Shown here in pieces: positions 1 to 7,127 of a DNA stretch of 22,062 nt. The DNA comes from a virus: IMG/VR virus record IMGVR_UViG_3300042261_001426, positions 1 through 22,062 of that record. One strand, given 5' to 3'. The position numbers were made by a program, and so were the translations under genes. Positions within the stretch are counted from its first letter, which is position 1; every line of letters begins with the position of its first letter. The notes under the pieces were generated by a model. The model ran no database searches, was not told the origin of the DNA, and saw only the letters and a list, made by a program, of their open reading frames with translations.

Positions 1-126
1 CTGCCGTGATGGCAGCCGCCAGCCATCACCAAGGGCAGCGCATGCTGCTATGGCCTCATCCTGAGTGTACACACCTCCAAGGTCTGTCGGGTAGACCTCG
101 ATGTTGATTGTCTGTGTCAGGTTCAT
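1..126 (-). CDS. DUF1566/lectin-like protein, N-terminal part
   Basis: Partial gene; the 3' end lies beyond the window. The 42 visible residues include CAALGDGWRLPSRQ. The pattern C-x-x-L-G-x-G-W-R-L-P-[ST] is typical of DUF1566 and related C-type-lectin or sulfatase-modifying-factor-like folds, which occur in phage and bacterial surface or secreted proteins. The start ATG at 124-126 has a strong Shine-Dalgarno (GGAGGAG) and overlaps the stop codon of the upstream zinc-ribbon gene (ATGA), implying translational coupling. Base composition here is clearly richer in G+C than beyond position 417. The family call rests on one motif, so the function is not assigned. Confidence 0.6.
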   Translation of the reverse strand, partial: MNLTQTINIEVYPTDLGGVYTQDEAIAACAALGDGWRLPSRQ

Positions 127-404
127 ATCTCCTCCCAGTTAAGTTTGCTACCGCAATGGCAACAATAATTCTGTGGATACAACAAAAGTACACCGCAGTC
201 ACAGAAGTAGTCTGCACCGAAATCGTCCTCTTCCAACTTGGGGATGACCACCTCCGGCACCTGCGCCTCAAGCTTAACGATGTGTTCGTTCACAGCTGCC
301 TCGATGCGGTGTAACGACTCGTTGTGAACTTGGTAGTCGTAGGCTCCATCGAGTGTGCGCTGGCCGAGCCACCGCTCTTTGTCGATAATTTCTTTGATGT
401 TCAT
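123..404 (-). CDS. small C-terminal zinc-ribbon protein
   Basis: A 93-residue protein of unknown function. The N-terminal two thirds is charged and probably helical. The C-terminal third carries a zinc-ribbon-like cysteine set, CDCG about 14 residues before CCHCGSKL, as in many small phage proteins that end in a treble-clef ribbon. The start ATG has a clear Shine-Dalgarno (GAGGTG) 5-6 bases upstream, and the TGA stop overlaps the next gene's ATG. Codons are noticeably GC-richer than in the adjacent gene at 417. No catalytic motif was seen. Confidence 0.7.
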   Translation of the reverse strand: MNIKEIIDKERWLGQRTLDGAYDYQVHNESLHRIEAAVNEHIVKLEAQVPEVVIPKLEEDDFGADYFCDCGVLLLYPQNYCCHCGSKLNWEEI

Positions 405-416
405 TCTTTCACCTCG

Positions 417-776
417 TTAATAGATTTCTCCAACCCACTTAATTTCATACTCATCATCCATTAATGGATGCACATGAGTCAAAAATAAATTCAAAAAATC
501 ATTGTGATAACTTGCTTCTATCAGCCAAATCTTATCTCTTTCCAGTTCTTTTTTGAATGTAATTTTACAATTCATTTCATTTTCATAAGATTTTAAGCTA
601 TAAATTTGACTCTCAAAGTCAATTTCCCTTCCATCACAATATTCCATAAAAGATTTGAATAATTCTCTGAATGCTGGTTCTACCATTTCTTCTGATGCAA
701 CAAATAGCTCAGTAGAACTATTTGTTATCACATCAATCATAGAATGAATTTTAATCAAAAAAATATTTTTATCCAT
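417..776 (-). CDS. NSSTE-family phage protein, paralogue 1
   Basis: A protein of about 119 residues, of unknown function. Residues 11-23 read HSMIDVITNSSTE, a block shared almost unchanged with the genes at 769-1263 and 3102-3656. After the block the three diverge, apart from a loosely similar helix (here AFRELFKSF). I chose the ATG at 774-776 because it aligns with the paralogues and overlaps the upstream stop by 8 bases (ATGGATAA); an in-frame ATG at 791 would add five residues and overlap more. There is no signal peptide or membrane segment. It is the second of two tandem paralogues, so local duplication is likely. Confidence 0.75.
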   Translation of the reverse strand: MDKNIFLIKIHSMIDVITNSSTELFVASEEMVEPAFRELFKSFMEYCDGREIDFESQIYSLKSYENEMNCKITFKKELERDKIWLIEASYHNDFLNLFLTHVHPLMDDEYEIKWVGEIY

Positions 777-1263
777 TATATTCTGCATCATGTTCAGGTG
801 AGTATAAAAACTTTTTTATCTTTTTTGCAAGGTCTTCAAATTCCGCACTTTTTGCTGTGATAATAAAATTATTTGTGGGAAGTTTATACGAATATTTGTC
901 TTCTTTTTTCTCTGCTCTCAACATCCAATCTGGTTTGGCAATTTTACCAGAATTTACCTGCTCAACAATATTCAATATAAAGTTATATTTTTCTTTATAT
1001 TCAGTAGGCATATCAGGAAACAATTCTCCAAATACTTTATATTCTGAGTCCGTCATGTTGTCTATATAATCAATATATCCATAAACATCACAGCTTATGG
1101 TAATATAGAAGACATCATCAACATTTTTATCAACTCCAAAAACTTTCAACATTTCTTGAAGCATTTCCTTACATGCACCTACGCTATTATCATACCAAGA
1201 ATAGATTTCAGTAGATGAATTAGTGATTACATCAATCACAGAATGAATTTTAATAGTAAACAT
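769..1263 (-). CDS. NSSTE-family phage protein, paralogue 2
   Basis: A 164-residue protein of unknown function. Residues 7-19 read HSVIDVITNSSTE, immediately after a short beta-like stretch (MFTIKI). The rest is acidic and aromatic, ends in a helical region, and shows no recognised domain. It is the longer upstream member of the tandem pair with the gene at 417-776. The block is also conserved at DNA level between the pair, which supports duplication followed by divergence of the C-terminal parts. The leader is A-rich with no Shine-Dalgarno. Confidence 0.8.
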   Translation of the reverse strand: MFTIKIHSVIDVITNSSTEIYSWYDNSVGACKEMLQEMLKVFGVDKNVDDVFYITISCDVYGYIDYIDNMTDSEYKVFGELFPDMPTEYKEKYNFILNIVEQVNSGKIAKPDWMLRAEKKEDKYSYKLPTNNFIITAKSAEFEDLAKKIKKFLYSPEHDAEYNG

Positions 1264-1289
1264 AATTTATTTAATTTTTAAATGATTTT

Positions 1290-1387
1290 CCTCGTTTCAT
1301 CTGTTCTTTTGCCTGTAGAATTGAAACATAGCTCCCAATAATTGGTAATAGTTACTTAAAACATGGACAAAAGTCCACATTCAAGTT
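1290..1387 (-). ncRNA. possible omega-RNA / 3' end of TnpB element
   Basis: About 120 bases between the TnpB stop codon and the next gene hold no ORF. On the minus strand they start with a hairpin, ATGTGGAC-TTTT-GTCCATGT (1366-1385; 8 pairs including two G-T). TnpB elements normally express a guide scaffold RNA from the 3' end of tnpB into the right end, so this spacer is where such an RNA would lie. The hairpin could instead be a terminator or a transposon-end structure. The guide boundary cannot be placed from sequence alone. Confidence 0.35.
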
Positions 1388-2578
1388 TTAAAGGTTAAAG
1401 AGATTCAACACTTTGGGCTTAACTATAAAAGCCTCTATTCCATCGACATATTCTGTGTTTGGAAATTCTTTTTTTAAAATATTTGCTGCTCCATTTATGT
1501 CAGCATTACAAAGGATTCCTGAAGAAGTCTTAAATAAACCTCTTTTTATTCTCGAACCTTTATATTCTTCATGTTTACAAATTTCTTCATTATCTAAAAA
1601 TGAACATTTACTTGTATAAGATTCTTCTCTTAAAATAAATCTAAGACCTTCTTTTTCACATCTACTTTGGAGTTTTTGTTTAAATTTATAATATGGAATT
1701 TGAACAAAATTTTGATTGGTTTTCTTACCAAGATTTATCTCTTGTTTCCAAGTTTCATTATAACCACAAACAATAGTATTAATTTCTAAACTTAGTGCTT
1801 CCTTAACTATAAATGCAACAGCTTGATTCAGATAATTGTCAATCCATCTTTCTCTTTTGTGAGTTAGAATATCTAACTTTTTAGACCAGTGTTTATTGTT
1901 TTTAGTTTTTAATTCTGACTTTATTTTAGCAATACGTTTGTTGTAAAATTGATTGTATGCCTTTAATGGCTTTCCATTCACGATAAATGAATGTCCAACA
2001 TTACTAAAACACGAAGCAAAATTATTTAAACCCAAATCAATAGATAGATAGTTTCCATTATCAGATTTTAATGGTTCATTCTGTTGTTCGTAGGTAAGGT
2101 AAAGAACAAATTTATTACCTTTCCATTTGATGATTCCCTGTTTAATATTTTTTACGTCATATGAAAATTTTAGTTTTAAATTTTTATAAAGTTTTAAAGT
2201 ATTGTTTTTTACATAAATTCTTGTGTTATCAAAAATGAGATTAAATTTATATCCTCTTTTTCTAAATTTAGGAGTTCTTACTTCAGAAGCATATTGTCCC
2301 TGAAGTTTTTTACGAAGTAAAGAAAAATATGATCTGTAATTTTGATCTACAAGACGAATGATTTGTTGTGCATTAAATGAAGGAATTGCTTTATAATGCT
2401 TATTTAATTGCATCATTTTATCTAAAGCATTATATCCTATATATGTATTAGTTTCGTTGTAATGTTCTTTGACTGTATAAAGAGCACAATTGTACAAACA
2501 ATTTGCATTAACAGAATAATCCTTCAACTTTTGAAAGTCGGATTTATTCAGCTTTAATGTTTGTTTGATAGTTCTCAT
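1388..2578 (-). CDS. tnpB: TnpB-like RuvC nuclease (IS605 OrfB family)
   Basis: A 396-residue protein of the IS200/IS605 OrfB/TnpB family, RNA-guided nucleases that are ancestral to Cas12. RuvC-I is SIDLGLNN with Asp181. RuvC-III is CNADINGAANIL with Asp360. The RuvC-II region reads INTIVCGYNETWKQE and then NQNFVQIP; Gly272 stands where canonical TnpB has its catalytic Glu. The zinc finger between RuvC-II and III is reduced: Cys325 and Cys357 are visible but paired CxxC motifs are not. The N-terminal helical/WED-like part is of normal length, so the ORF is not truncated. No TnpA transposase lies nearby, so this is a solitary TnpB. It could be a transposon relic, a homing-type element or a domesticated regulator. 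Confidence 0.9.
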   Translation of the reverse strand: MRTIKQTLKLNKSDFQKLKDYSVNANCLYNCALYTVKEHYNETNTYIGYNALDKMMQLNKHYKAIPSFNAQQIIRLVDQNYRSYFSLLRKKLQGQYASEVRTPKFRKRGYKFNLIFDNTRIYVKNNTLKLYKNLKLKFSYDVKNIKQGIIKWKGNKFVLYLTYEQQNEPLKSDNGNYLSIDLGLNNFASCFSNVGHSFIVNGKPLKAYNQFYNKRIAKIKSELKTKNNKHWSKKLDILTHKRERWIDNYLNQAVAFIVKEALSLEINTIVCGYNETWKQEINLGKKTNQNFVQIPYYKFKQKLQSRCEKEGLRFILREESYTSKCSFLDNEEICKHEEYKGSRIKRGLFKTSSGILCNADINGAANILKKEFPNTEYVDGIEAFIVKPKVLNLFNL

Positions 2579-2627
2579 ATAATTTTTTATATTGTGTCTT
2601 TATTATATTCATAAAAAAAGAAAATTT

Positions 2628-2768
2628 CTAAAAAATTTGGATAATTGTCTTTAAATGAGTATATTTGTCTATGAAAGATATAAAAGAATTTAATACTGAT
2701 GCCTTTGCAATATTGGGCACACAGTTTCTAAATTTACCATCATCACGAATAAATTCTTTATTTTTCAT
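2628..2768 (-). CDS. small hypothetical protein (46 aa)
   Basis: An ORF of 46 codons starting MKNKEFIRDDGKF and ending in TAG. It overlaps the end of the upstream coiled-coil gene by 11 bases, an overlap style seen repeatedly in this window. The C-terminus is hydrophobic. No family is recognised. It ends 50 bases before the TnpB start codon, so its tail may abut the left end of the TnpB element. Length and composition are compatible with a real gene but not decisive. Confidence 0.4.
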   Translation of the reverse strand: MKNKEFIRDDGKFRNCVPNIAKASVLNSFISFIDKYTHLKTIIQIF

Positions 2769-3099
2769 TTTCTCCATATTTCTTTTTAAGTCTTTCATAC
2801 TCTTTCTTTTCAGACTCTTGCTGTTTCTTTTTTAATTGGGCTTTCTTCTCTTTTGCTTTTTCCTCCGCCTTCAAACGTCTTTCATATTCCTTATCAGTTT
2901 CAAAACGATATGAGGTTAAGAAAAGAGATTCTTCATTTCCACCCCATTCTAGTCTCATTTCAAATATGTGTTTTTCTCCTTCTAATCCATTAGAGAGTTT
3001 GACAATCTCATCAATAACTTCTTCGGGAGAATTGCCGTCAAATAAACTTCGTATAAAAACACGTTCTTCTTTCCCTTTTACCAATATTTTCTTTTCCAT
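2758..3099 (-). CDS. hypothetical protein with C-terminal coiled coil
   Basis: A 113-residue protein of unknown function. Residues 1-70 alternate beta-like and helical segments (for example RVFIRSLFDG, then EVIDEIVKL). Residues 71-113 are almost purely Lys/Glu/Arg/Gln and should form a long charged helix or coiled coil. There is no signal peptide, membrane segment or catalytic motif. It starts 2-3 bases after the NSSTE paralogue at 3102, so the two are probably one transcription unit. Confidence 0.75.
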   Translation of the reverse strand: MEKKILVKGKEERVFIRSLFDGNSPEEVIDEIVKLSNGLEGEKHIFEMRLEWGGNEESLFLTSYRFETDKEYERRLKAEEKAKEKKAQLKKKQQESEKKEYERLKKKYGENEK

Positions 3100-3101
3100 A
3101 T

Positions 3102-3656
3102 TTATCCAAGATGAATGTGATAAGCATTAAGTTTTTTATTTAAAATATCAAAAATTTCGTAAGGAATTGAATTGTCATCAGAACCCTCAATAATAGTTTT
3201 ACCAAGCAGTTTTCTCTTGTATTCTTCCATATGATCATTTAAGAAATTTTCTTTATAAATATCATATGCGTCAAAAGCTTCTCGCATATGTTCCGCATAA
3301 GTTTCCCTTTCATTATCATCTTTGGATAGACAACGGGGTATTCGATAACCAGATACATCCCAACCCTTTTTCCTAAAATAATCATCACAAAAATCAGATG
3401 AATCAATCATATCATCGCACATAACAAGATAATAGTGAGTAGAATCAATGAATTCTTTGATATTATCTTCTGTGATAACATAAATTTTTCCAACTCCACA
3501 ATCCGAATCACAATCAGCATATTGGCTAAGTCCAGCAAGCAATTCTTTAATAGCATCAATAGATTTATCCGTATCTGCTATGAAAAGTTCTGTAGATGAG
3601 TTCGTGATTACGTCAATCAACGAATGAAATTCAGGAATTACAATTATTTGTTTCAT
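3102..3656 (-). CDS. NSSTE-family phage protein, paralogue 3
   Basis: A protein of about 184 residues, of unknown function. Residues 11-23 read HSLIDVITNSSTE, followed by LFIADTDKSIDAIKELL, which resembles the helix after the block in the two paralogues near position 1000. The remainder is acidic, with several Cys/Asp-rich turns (DCDSDCGVG). I chose the ATG at 3654-3656; an in-frame TTG at 3660-3662 would overlap the upstream stop (TTGA) and add two residues. The gene is separated from its paralogues by TnpB and two small genes. Confidence 0.78.
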   Translation of the reverse strand: MKQIIVIPEFHSLIDVITNSSTELFIADTDKSIDAIKELLAGLSQYADCDSDCGVGKIYVITEDNIKEFIDSTHYYLVMCDDMIDSSDFCDDYFRKKGWDVSGYRIPRCLSKDDNERETYAEHMREAFDAYDIYKENFLNDHMEEYKRKLLGKTIIEGSDDNSIPYEIFDILNKKLNAYHIHLG

Positions 3657-3658
3657 TT

Positions 3659-3790
3659 TCAAGTTATTTTGTTTAATGATTCTAAAAATGCTTCTAAAAC
3701 ATATTTCATTTGATCGCTTAGATTGTTTGGTTCTTCTAATTCATTTTCCACCCATTCAATCCATTCAAAAACTTCTTGATCTTTAATCAT
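3659..3790 (-). CDS. small acidic hypothetical protein (43 aa)
   Basis: An acidic helical protein starting MIKDQEVFEWIEWVE. I chose the ATG at 3788-3790 because it overlaps the upstream gene's TAA by 8 bases (ATGATTAA), the same geometry as the pair at 769-776. A longer in-frame start at 3847 would overlap the upstream gene by 65 bases. The TGA stop overlaps a possible TTG start of the following gene. No family is recognised. Confidence 0.5.
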   Translation of the reverse strand: MIKDQEVFEWIEWVENELEEPNNLSDQMKYVLEAFLESLNKIT

Positions 3791-4007
3791 GTTTTTGTTT
3801 TCTATTTGTTTTTCCGAGAACATAACCAGCTTGAAAAGACAATTCAAACAAATTTAGAATATTATTTGTAAAATCTTCCGTGCCCCATTCTGAGAAAATT
3901 ACTTTTAAATCTTCACCCAGAACTTCATCATATATTTTTGAAGAAGATTTATTCAAAGAATTTAATTTTCTTTTTGATATCGCCGCCTTACAATCCTTAA
4001 ACTTCAT
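3783..4007 (-). CDS. small hypothetical protein (74 aa)
   Basis: A protein of 74 residues with a Lys/Ser-rich N-terminal third and a C-terminal amphipathic helix (NILNLFELSFQAGYVLG). Some small phage proteins end in a similar F-x-x-G-Y-x-x-G helix, but I cannot name the family. It lies 34 bases downstream of the gene at 4042 and overlaps the 43-residue gene by 8 bases, so it sits in a polycistronic run. Confidence 0.6.
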   Translation of the reverse strand: MKFKDCKAAISKRKLNSLNKSSSKIYDEVLGEDLKVIFSEWGTEDFTNNILNLFELSFQAGYVLGKTNRKQKHD

Positions 4008-4041
4008 AATAAAAGATAAAAAATTCTACAAAATTTCCAAA

Positions 4042-4659
4042 TCAATCCCAAAGGTTTCTAAAATGTTTTCCAAAAAGGTCTAAACCTTCTTGAATTTTTT
4101 CTTGATATTCCTTCCAAGCGTTAGTATCTAATCTGCCTCTTCCATTGTTGATTTTATCAGCAAAATCAGACCACTTTTTACAATCATCGAAATCTGGTTT
4201 ATCTATCCAGAACTCTTGGTCTGCTTCCTCAAAATTTACAATTTGCTCAAATGACCAAATCATTTTGTCAACAATTTCATTCCAAGCTTGCATCTGTTTA
4301 TCTTCTTCTGCTTCCTCAAGAGGAATATAAGATGTGTCAATGCCGATAGGAACTCCATATCGCTTGCTCTTTCTATACTCAATGAGAACTGGAAGAATCA
4401 CGAGAGCAAGAGTGTGATCAGCACTCCAAATATCCCATTTATCAACCTTTACCGTTACGGTTCTACGCCTTTTGTCATAAATCCACCCAAGAAAATCTGA
4501 TATCCAAGTATTAGATATCCAGTCGCCAAACTTTTCAACCCATTCTGGAAATTGATCATAACCAAATTCATCTTTGGTTTTTGGAGCCCAGAAACAAATT
4601 GCTTCCGATAAATGATATGGCCCAAACCAATCAATATAATTTTTAATCTTGACTTTCAT
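4042..4659 (-). CDS. conserved T4-like-phage hypothetical protein
   Basis: A 205-residue protein starting MKVKIKNYIDWFGPYHLSEA. From memory, this start and the internal pattern KVDKWDIWSADHTLALVILP (residues about 70-90) characterise a conserved protein of unknown function in many T4-like and cyanophage genomes. The sequence is Trp/Asp-rich with no membrane segment. It supports the T4-related assignment of the window. The A-rich leader lacks a Shine-Dalgarno. Confidence 0.82.
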   Translation of the reverse strand: MKVKIKNYIDWFGPYHLSEAICFWAPKTKDEFGYDQFPEWVEKFGDWISNTWISDFLGWIYDKRRRTVTVKVDKWDIWSADHTLALVILPVLIEYRKSKRYGVPIGIDTSYIPLEEAEEDKQMQAWNEIVDKMIWSFEQIVNFEEADQEFWIDKPDFDDCKKWSDFADKINNGRGRLDTNAWKEYQEKIQEGLDLFGKHFRNLWD

Positions 4660-4686
4660 TTTTTGTAAATTTGTTGTTTATTATTC

Positions 4687-4755
4687 TCAATCAATCATCT
4701 CAAAGTAACCAATTATAAGAACAATTACAAGTACTACTGTGAAAATAACTTCCAT
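4687..4755 (-). CDS. single-span membrane micropeptide (22 aa)
   Basis: A tiny ORF. After MEVIF comes a continuous hydrophobic run TVVLVIVLIIGYF that is long enough to span a membrane, then a short polar tail. It fills the gap between two confident genes on the same strand and has the A/T-rich leader (AAATAAATAAAAAA) seen before many neighbours. Phages often encode such peptides, but no homologue is recognised. A membrane location is inferred from composition only. Confidence 0.5.
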   Translation of the reverse strand: MEVIFTVVLVIVLIIGYFEMID

Positions 4756-4763
4756 TTTTTTAT

Positions 4764-5249
4764 TTATTTAAAATTTTTAGAAAACTTCTTGATAAAAAAC
4801 TCAACTATTTTTTTATCTGATTCTTTCATCAACCATTCATGTTGGTGAGATTTAAAATATTTAATTGGCTCGTTGTGATCATAATCGCCTCCTAAATATG
4901 CTTTAGATGCTCCAATCACGTCTGCTGCCATCTCCACTAAATATTTTTCTGGAATAGTACACAACTCAACACGCCCTTCAATGTAATCAACCCAATATTG
5001 CCAGTGATGTTTGTTTCTTCCTTTATGATGCAACCATGCTTCTGAATAACCTTTATCATTCTTTTCCGCTTCAATCGGAGATTTCGTTCCTGAAAAATAT
5101 TTTGCACTTGAAATAAATTCTGCAAAAGAAAATTTTGAAAAATCATGGACAATTGCTTGCCAATAAAGCCCTTCATTTAATAAAATTTTGCCAACAAAAT
5201 ATTTGTGCTTACAAATTTTAACAAAATGTTTGAAATAAATTTTAATCAT
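4764..5249 (-). CDS. DUF5662 family protein
   Basis: A 161-residue protein matching DUF5662, a phage and bacterial family of unknown biochemistry. Seen in order: HDFSKFSFAEF near residues 35-45, then AWLHHKGRNKHHWQYW near 70-85, then EMAADVIGAS with DYDHNEP. The conserved His/Asp clusters suggest a metal-binding helical fold, perhaps HD-like; that is inference. The length is normal for the family. The basic N-terminus (KIYFKHFVKICKHK) has no membrane helix. Confidence 0.8.
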   Translation of the reverse strand: MIKIYFKHFVKICKHKYFVGKILLNEGLYWQAIVHDFSKFSFAEFISSAKYFSGTKSPIEAEKNDKGYSEAWLHHKGRNKHHWQYWVDYIEGRVELCTIPEKYLVEMAADVIGASKAYLGGDYDHNEPIKYFKSHQHEWLMKESDKKIVEFFIKKFSKNFK

Positions 5250-5296
5250 GTTTCTTTTTTTCTAATTCAAAAAATGTCATTTTAATTCATTTTATT

Positions 5297-5482
5297 TTAA
5301 TGTTCTTCATCAATATCATACCAAGCGTAATCACTAATAGTGATTTTTACATCATCATGATATAATATACAACCATTTCCCTCTTCTTCTTTCATATCTT
5401 CAATCTTCTTCACATATCGGAAAACACCAAAGGGAATTATTTCTCCATAATTGAAAATTTCTACTCTGTAATAAGGTTCCAT
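5297..5482 (-). CDS. small hypothetical protein (61 aa)
   Basis: An acidic protein of 61 residues (MEPYYRVEIFNYGEIIPFGV...), probably a small beta-rich fold, ending DIDEEH. No motif or family is recognised. It starts 4 bases after the tyrosyl-tRNA synthetase stop codon, so it is probably co-transcribed with it. It shows no resemblance to the missing C-terminal domain of that synthetase. Confidence 0.6.
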   Translation of the reverse strand: MEPYYRVEIFNYGEIIPFGVFRYVKKIEDMKEEEGNGCILYHDDVKITISDYAWYDIDEEH

Positions 5483-5486
5483 TTTA

Positions 5487-6347
5487 TTAATTTTTTGAAT
5501 TGAATGCGTTATTTATCTGATCAAGAATCTGTTTCGGCATCAAAAGTTTATAATATGTTTGAATAAGATTATCAGGAATCGACATAATTTTTCCATACAT
5601 TTCTTCTGGCGAATCATTAAAGCAAATATCATTTCCGAGAGATTTTGACATCTTATCTACACCTGATGTGCCAACTAATAGAGGCATAGTAATGCAAACT
5701 TGAGGGTTTATGCCCTTTTCTCGTTGTAAATCTCTACCAACTAATAAATTAAATTTCTGATCTGTACCACCAATTTCTATATCATTTTTTAAATGTACAG
5801 AGTCCATGCCTTGTGCAAGAGGATATAAAAATTCATGGAGAGAAATTGGCTCATTAGATTTATATCGTTTTTCGAAATCATCTCTTTCAAGCATTCTCGC
5901 AACTGTATAATGACTCGACAACTTAATAACATCAGAAAAAGTCATCTTGCCAAGCCAATCTGAATTATAACAAATAATAGTCTTATTTGCATCAAGAATC
6001 TTCGAGGCTTGTTCAAAATAACTCTTTCCATTTTCTCTCGTTTCTTCTGCTGTGAGTTGAGGACGAGTTTTACTTTTTCCAGTTGGGTCTCCAATCATGG
6101 CTGTGAAATCACCAATGACTAAAATAGTTTCATGACCTAAATCCTGAAAATCTCGCAATTTACGCAAAACTACAGAATGACCGAGATGGAGATCTGGTCT
6201 GGATGGATCTGCTCCAAGTTTTATCCTCAAAGGTTTACAGGTTTTGATACTATTTTCAATCTTTTTTTCTAGTTCTTTTGTACTCAGAACTTCAACTGTA
6301 TTGTTGAGAATGATATCAAGTTGCTCGTTAATAGATGGAAAATACAT
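5487..6347 (-). CDS. tyrS: tyrosyl-tRNA synthetase, catalytic domain only
   Basis: A class I aminoacyl-tRNA synthetase that would charge tRNA-Tyr with tyrosine. Visible are the HIGH signature HLGH (residues 54-57), the tyrosine-pocket region [15 protein letters not shown] (78-92), the motif GGTDQKFN (193-200), and a perfect KMSKS (232-236). These are the second bacterial TyrRS type (TyrZ-like). The protein ends at residue 286, while cellular enzymes run to about 400-420, so the helical anticodon-binding region is cut short and the S4-like tRNA-binding domain is absent. The stop is followed directly by another gene, and no second fragment is seen nearby. No tRNA-Tyr (GTA anticodon) was recognised in the cluster. 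Confidence 0.93.
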   Translation of the reverse strand: MYFPSINEQLDIILNNTVEVLSTKELEKKIENSIKTCKPLRIKLGADPSRPDLHLGHSVVLRKLRDFQDLGHETILVIGDFTAMIGDPTGKSKTRPQLTAEETRENGKSYFEQASKILDANKTIICYNSDWLGKMTFSDVIKLSSHYTVARMLERDDFEKRYKSNEPISLHEFLYPLAQGMDSVHLKNDIEIGGTDQKFNLLVGRDLQREKGINPQVCITMPLLVGTSGVDKMSKSLGNDICFNDSPEEMYGKIMSIPDNLIQTYYKLLMPKQILDQINNAFNSKN

Positions 6348-6349
6348 AA

Positions 6350-6565
6350 TTATGTTTCTGTATTGTTCTGAAACTTCTGCAAAATTTCTATTAGTTGTGG
6401 GACAATTTTTGCATCAAACTGAACTTTAATATAATCTTCATCTCCATTCTCTGGTTCCCAAAGGAACTTCTTCCTCGGTGGACCAACTGTCATTGAGAAT
6501 AATGTGTCAGTAAGTTCTACAATAGAGTAGACAGAACCATCTGTTCTTACTATCGTTTCTTTCAT
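6350..6565 (-). CDS. small hypothetical protein (71 aa)
   Basis: A 71-residue protein starting [18 protein letters not shown], with a beta-rich first half and a C-terminal helix ([13 protein letters not shown]). No family is recognised. The ATG overlaps the TGA of the upstream cysteine-rich gene (ATGA) and the stop lies 2 bases before the synthetase ATG, so translation is probably coupled along this run. Confidence 0.65.
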   Translation of the reverse strand: MKETIVRTDGSVYSIVELTDTLFSMTVGPPRKKFLWEPENGDEDYIKVQFDAKIVPQLIEILQKFQNNTET

Positions 6566-6780
6566 ATTGTTTTTAACATATTCTTTATTCGTATAAAAAA
6601 CCTTGGTTCATAATCTACACAATCGTTGATGGCATTTTTAGCTGAACAACGAATAAGGCTTTTATATTCACCATAATATGTAGTTATTATTATTGGGTTT
6701 TTCTTACAAGAATCTATTGCTGGACCACCGATGTCGGTGAAGTGCACACAACACTTACAATCTTTACAATATACACCCAT
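6562..6780 (-). CDS. cysteine-rich small protein
   Basis: A protein of 72 residues starting MGVYCKDCKCCVHF and holding three further cysteines (DSCKKN, IRCSAKN, NDCVDY). The cysteine pattern suggests a small metal-binding fold; similar C-x-x-C-x-[CY] starts occur in phage hypotheticals. I chose the ATG at 6778-6780 because a strong Shine-Dalgarno (GGGAGGTGGT) lies just upstream. An in-frame start at 6807 would overlap the previous gene and translate that Shine-Dalgarno. Confidence 0.68.
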   Translation of the reverse strand: MGVYCKDCKCCVHFTDIGGPAIDSCKKNPIIITTYYGEYKSLIRCSAKNAINDCVDYEPRFFIRIKNMLKTI

Positions 6781-6781
6781 A

Positions 6782-7111
6782 TTACCACCTCCCAAACCTA
6801 ACACCAATCTGATGTTCTTTTTCGTTCAAAATCTCGTACTTCACCTTGTAGAAAGCGATGTTCCTATATCCTCGTTCATTTACATCAATAAGAATCTGAT
6901 CACGAATGAACTGTAGTTCAAATCGCTCCTTGTCTTCTGCTCCATCATGCATATCAGCAAACTCTTCTCCATGCATCTTAACTTTCAGAAGAATAGCAGG
7001 AACATTTTCTTGCGCACCAGTTTCATTGATGCGCTCCATAGATGGTCCAGTCATGTTTTCATGTACTGTTAAACCGCACTCAATTAATAGTGGTTTCAGC
7101 TTTTCAATCAT
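6782..7111 (-). CDS. hypothetical protein (109 aa)
   Basis: A protein of 109 residues starting MIEKLKPLLIECGLTVHENM. The acidic middle segment (EEFADMHDGAEDKERFELQF) is followed by beta-like segments near the end (AFYKVKYEILN). No family is recognised. It ends 1 base before the chosen start of the cysteine-rich gene, so the two are probably coupled. Codon use is slightly less AT-biased than in neighbouring runs. Confidence 0.65.
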   Translation of the reverse strand: MIEKLKPLLIECGLTVHENMTGPSMERINETGAQENVPAILLKVKMHGEEFADMHDGAEDKERFELQFIRDQILIDVNERGYRNIAFYKVKYEILNEKEHQIGVRFGRW

Positions 7112-7127
7112 CTCAGTTTTTATAAAG

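Noticed and set aside
1310-1345. GTTTTAAG and GAGCTATG strings on the minus strand resembling Cas9 repeat pieces
   Set aside because: Single occurrence, not a repeat; no array or cas genes.
2671-2760. Plus-strand ORF starting MKDIKEFNTDAFAILG
   Set aside because: It is antisense to the small minus-strand ORF at 2628-2768 and runs into antisense of the coiled-coil gene; everything around is on the minus strand.
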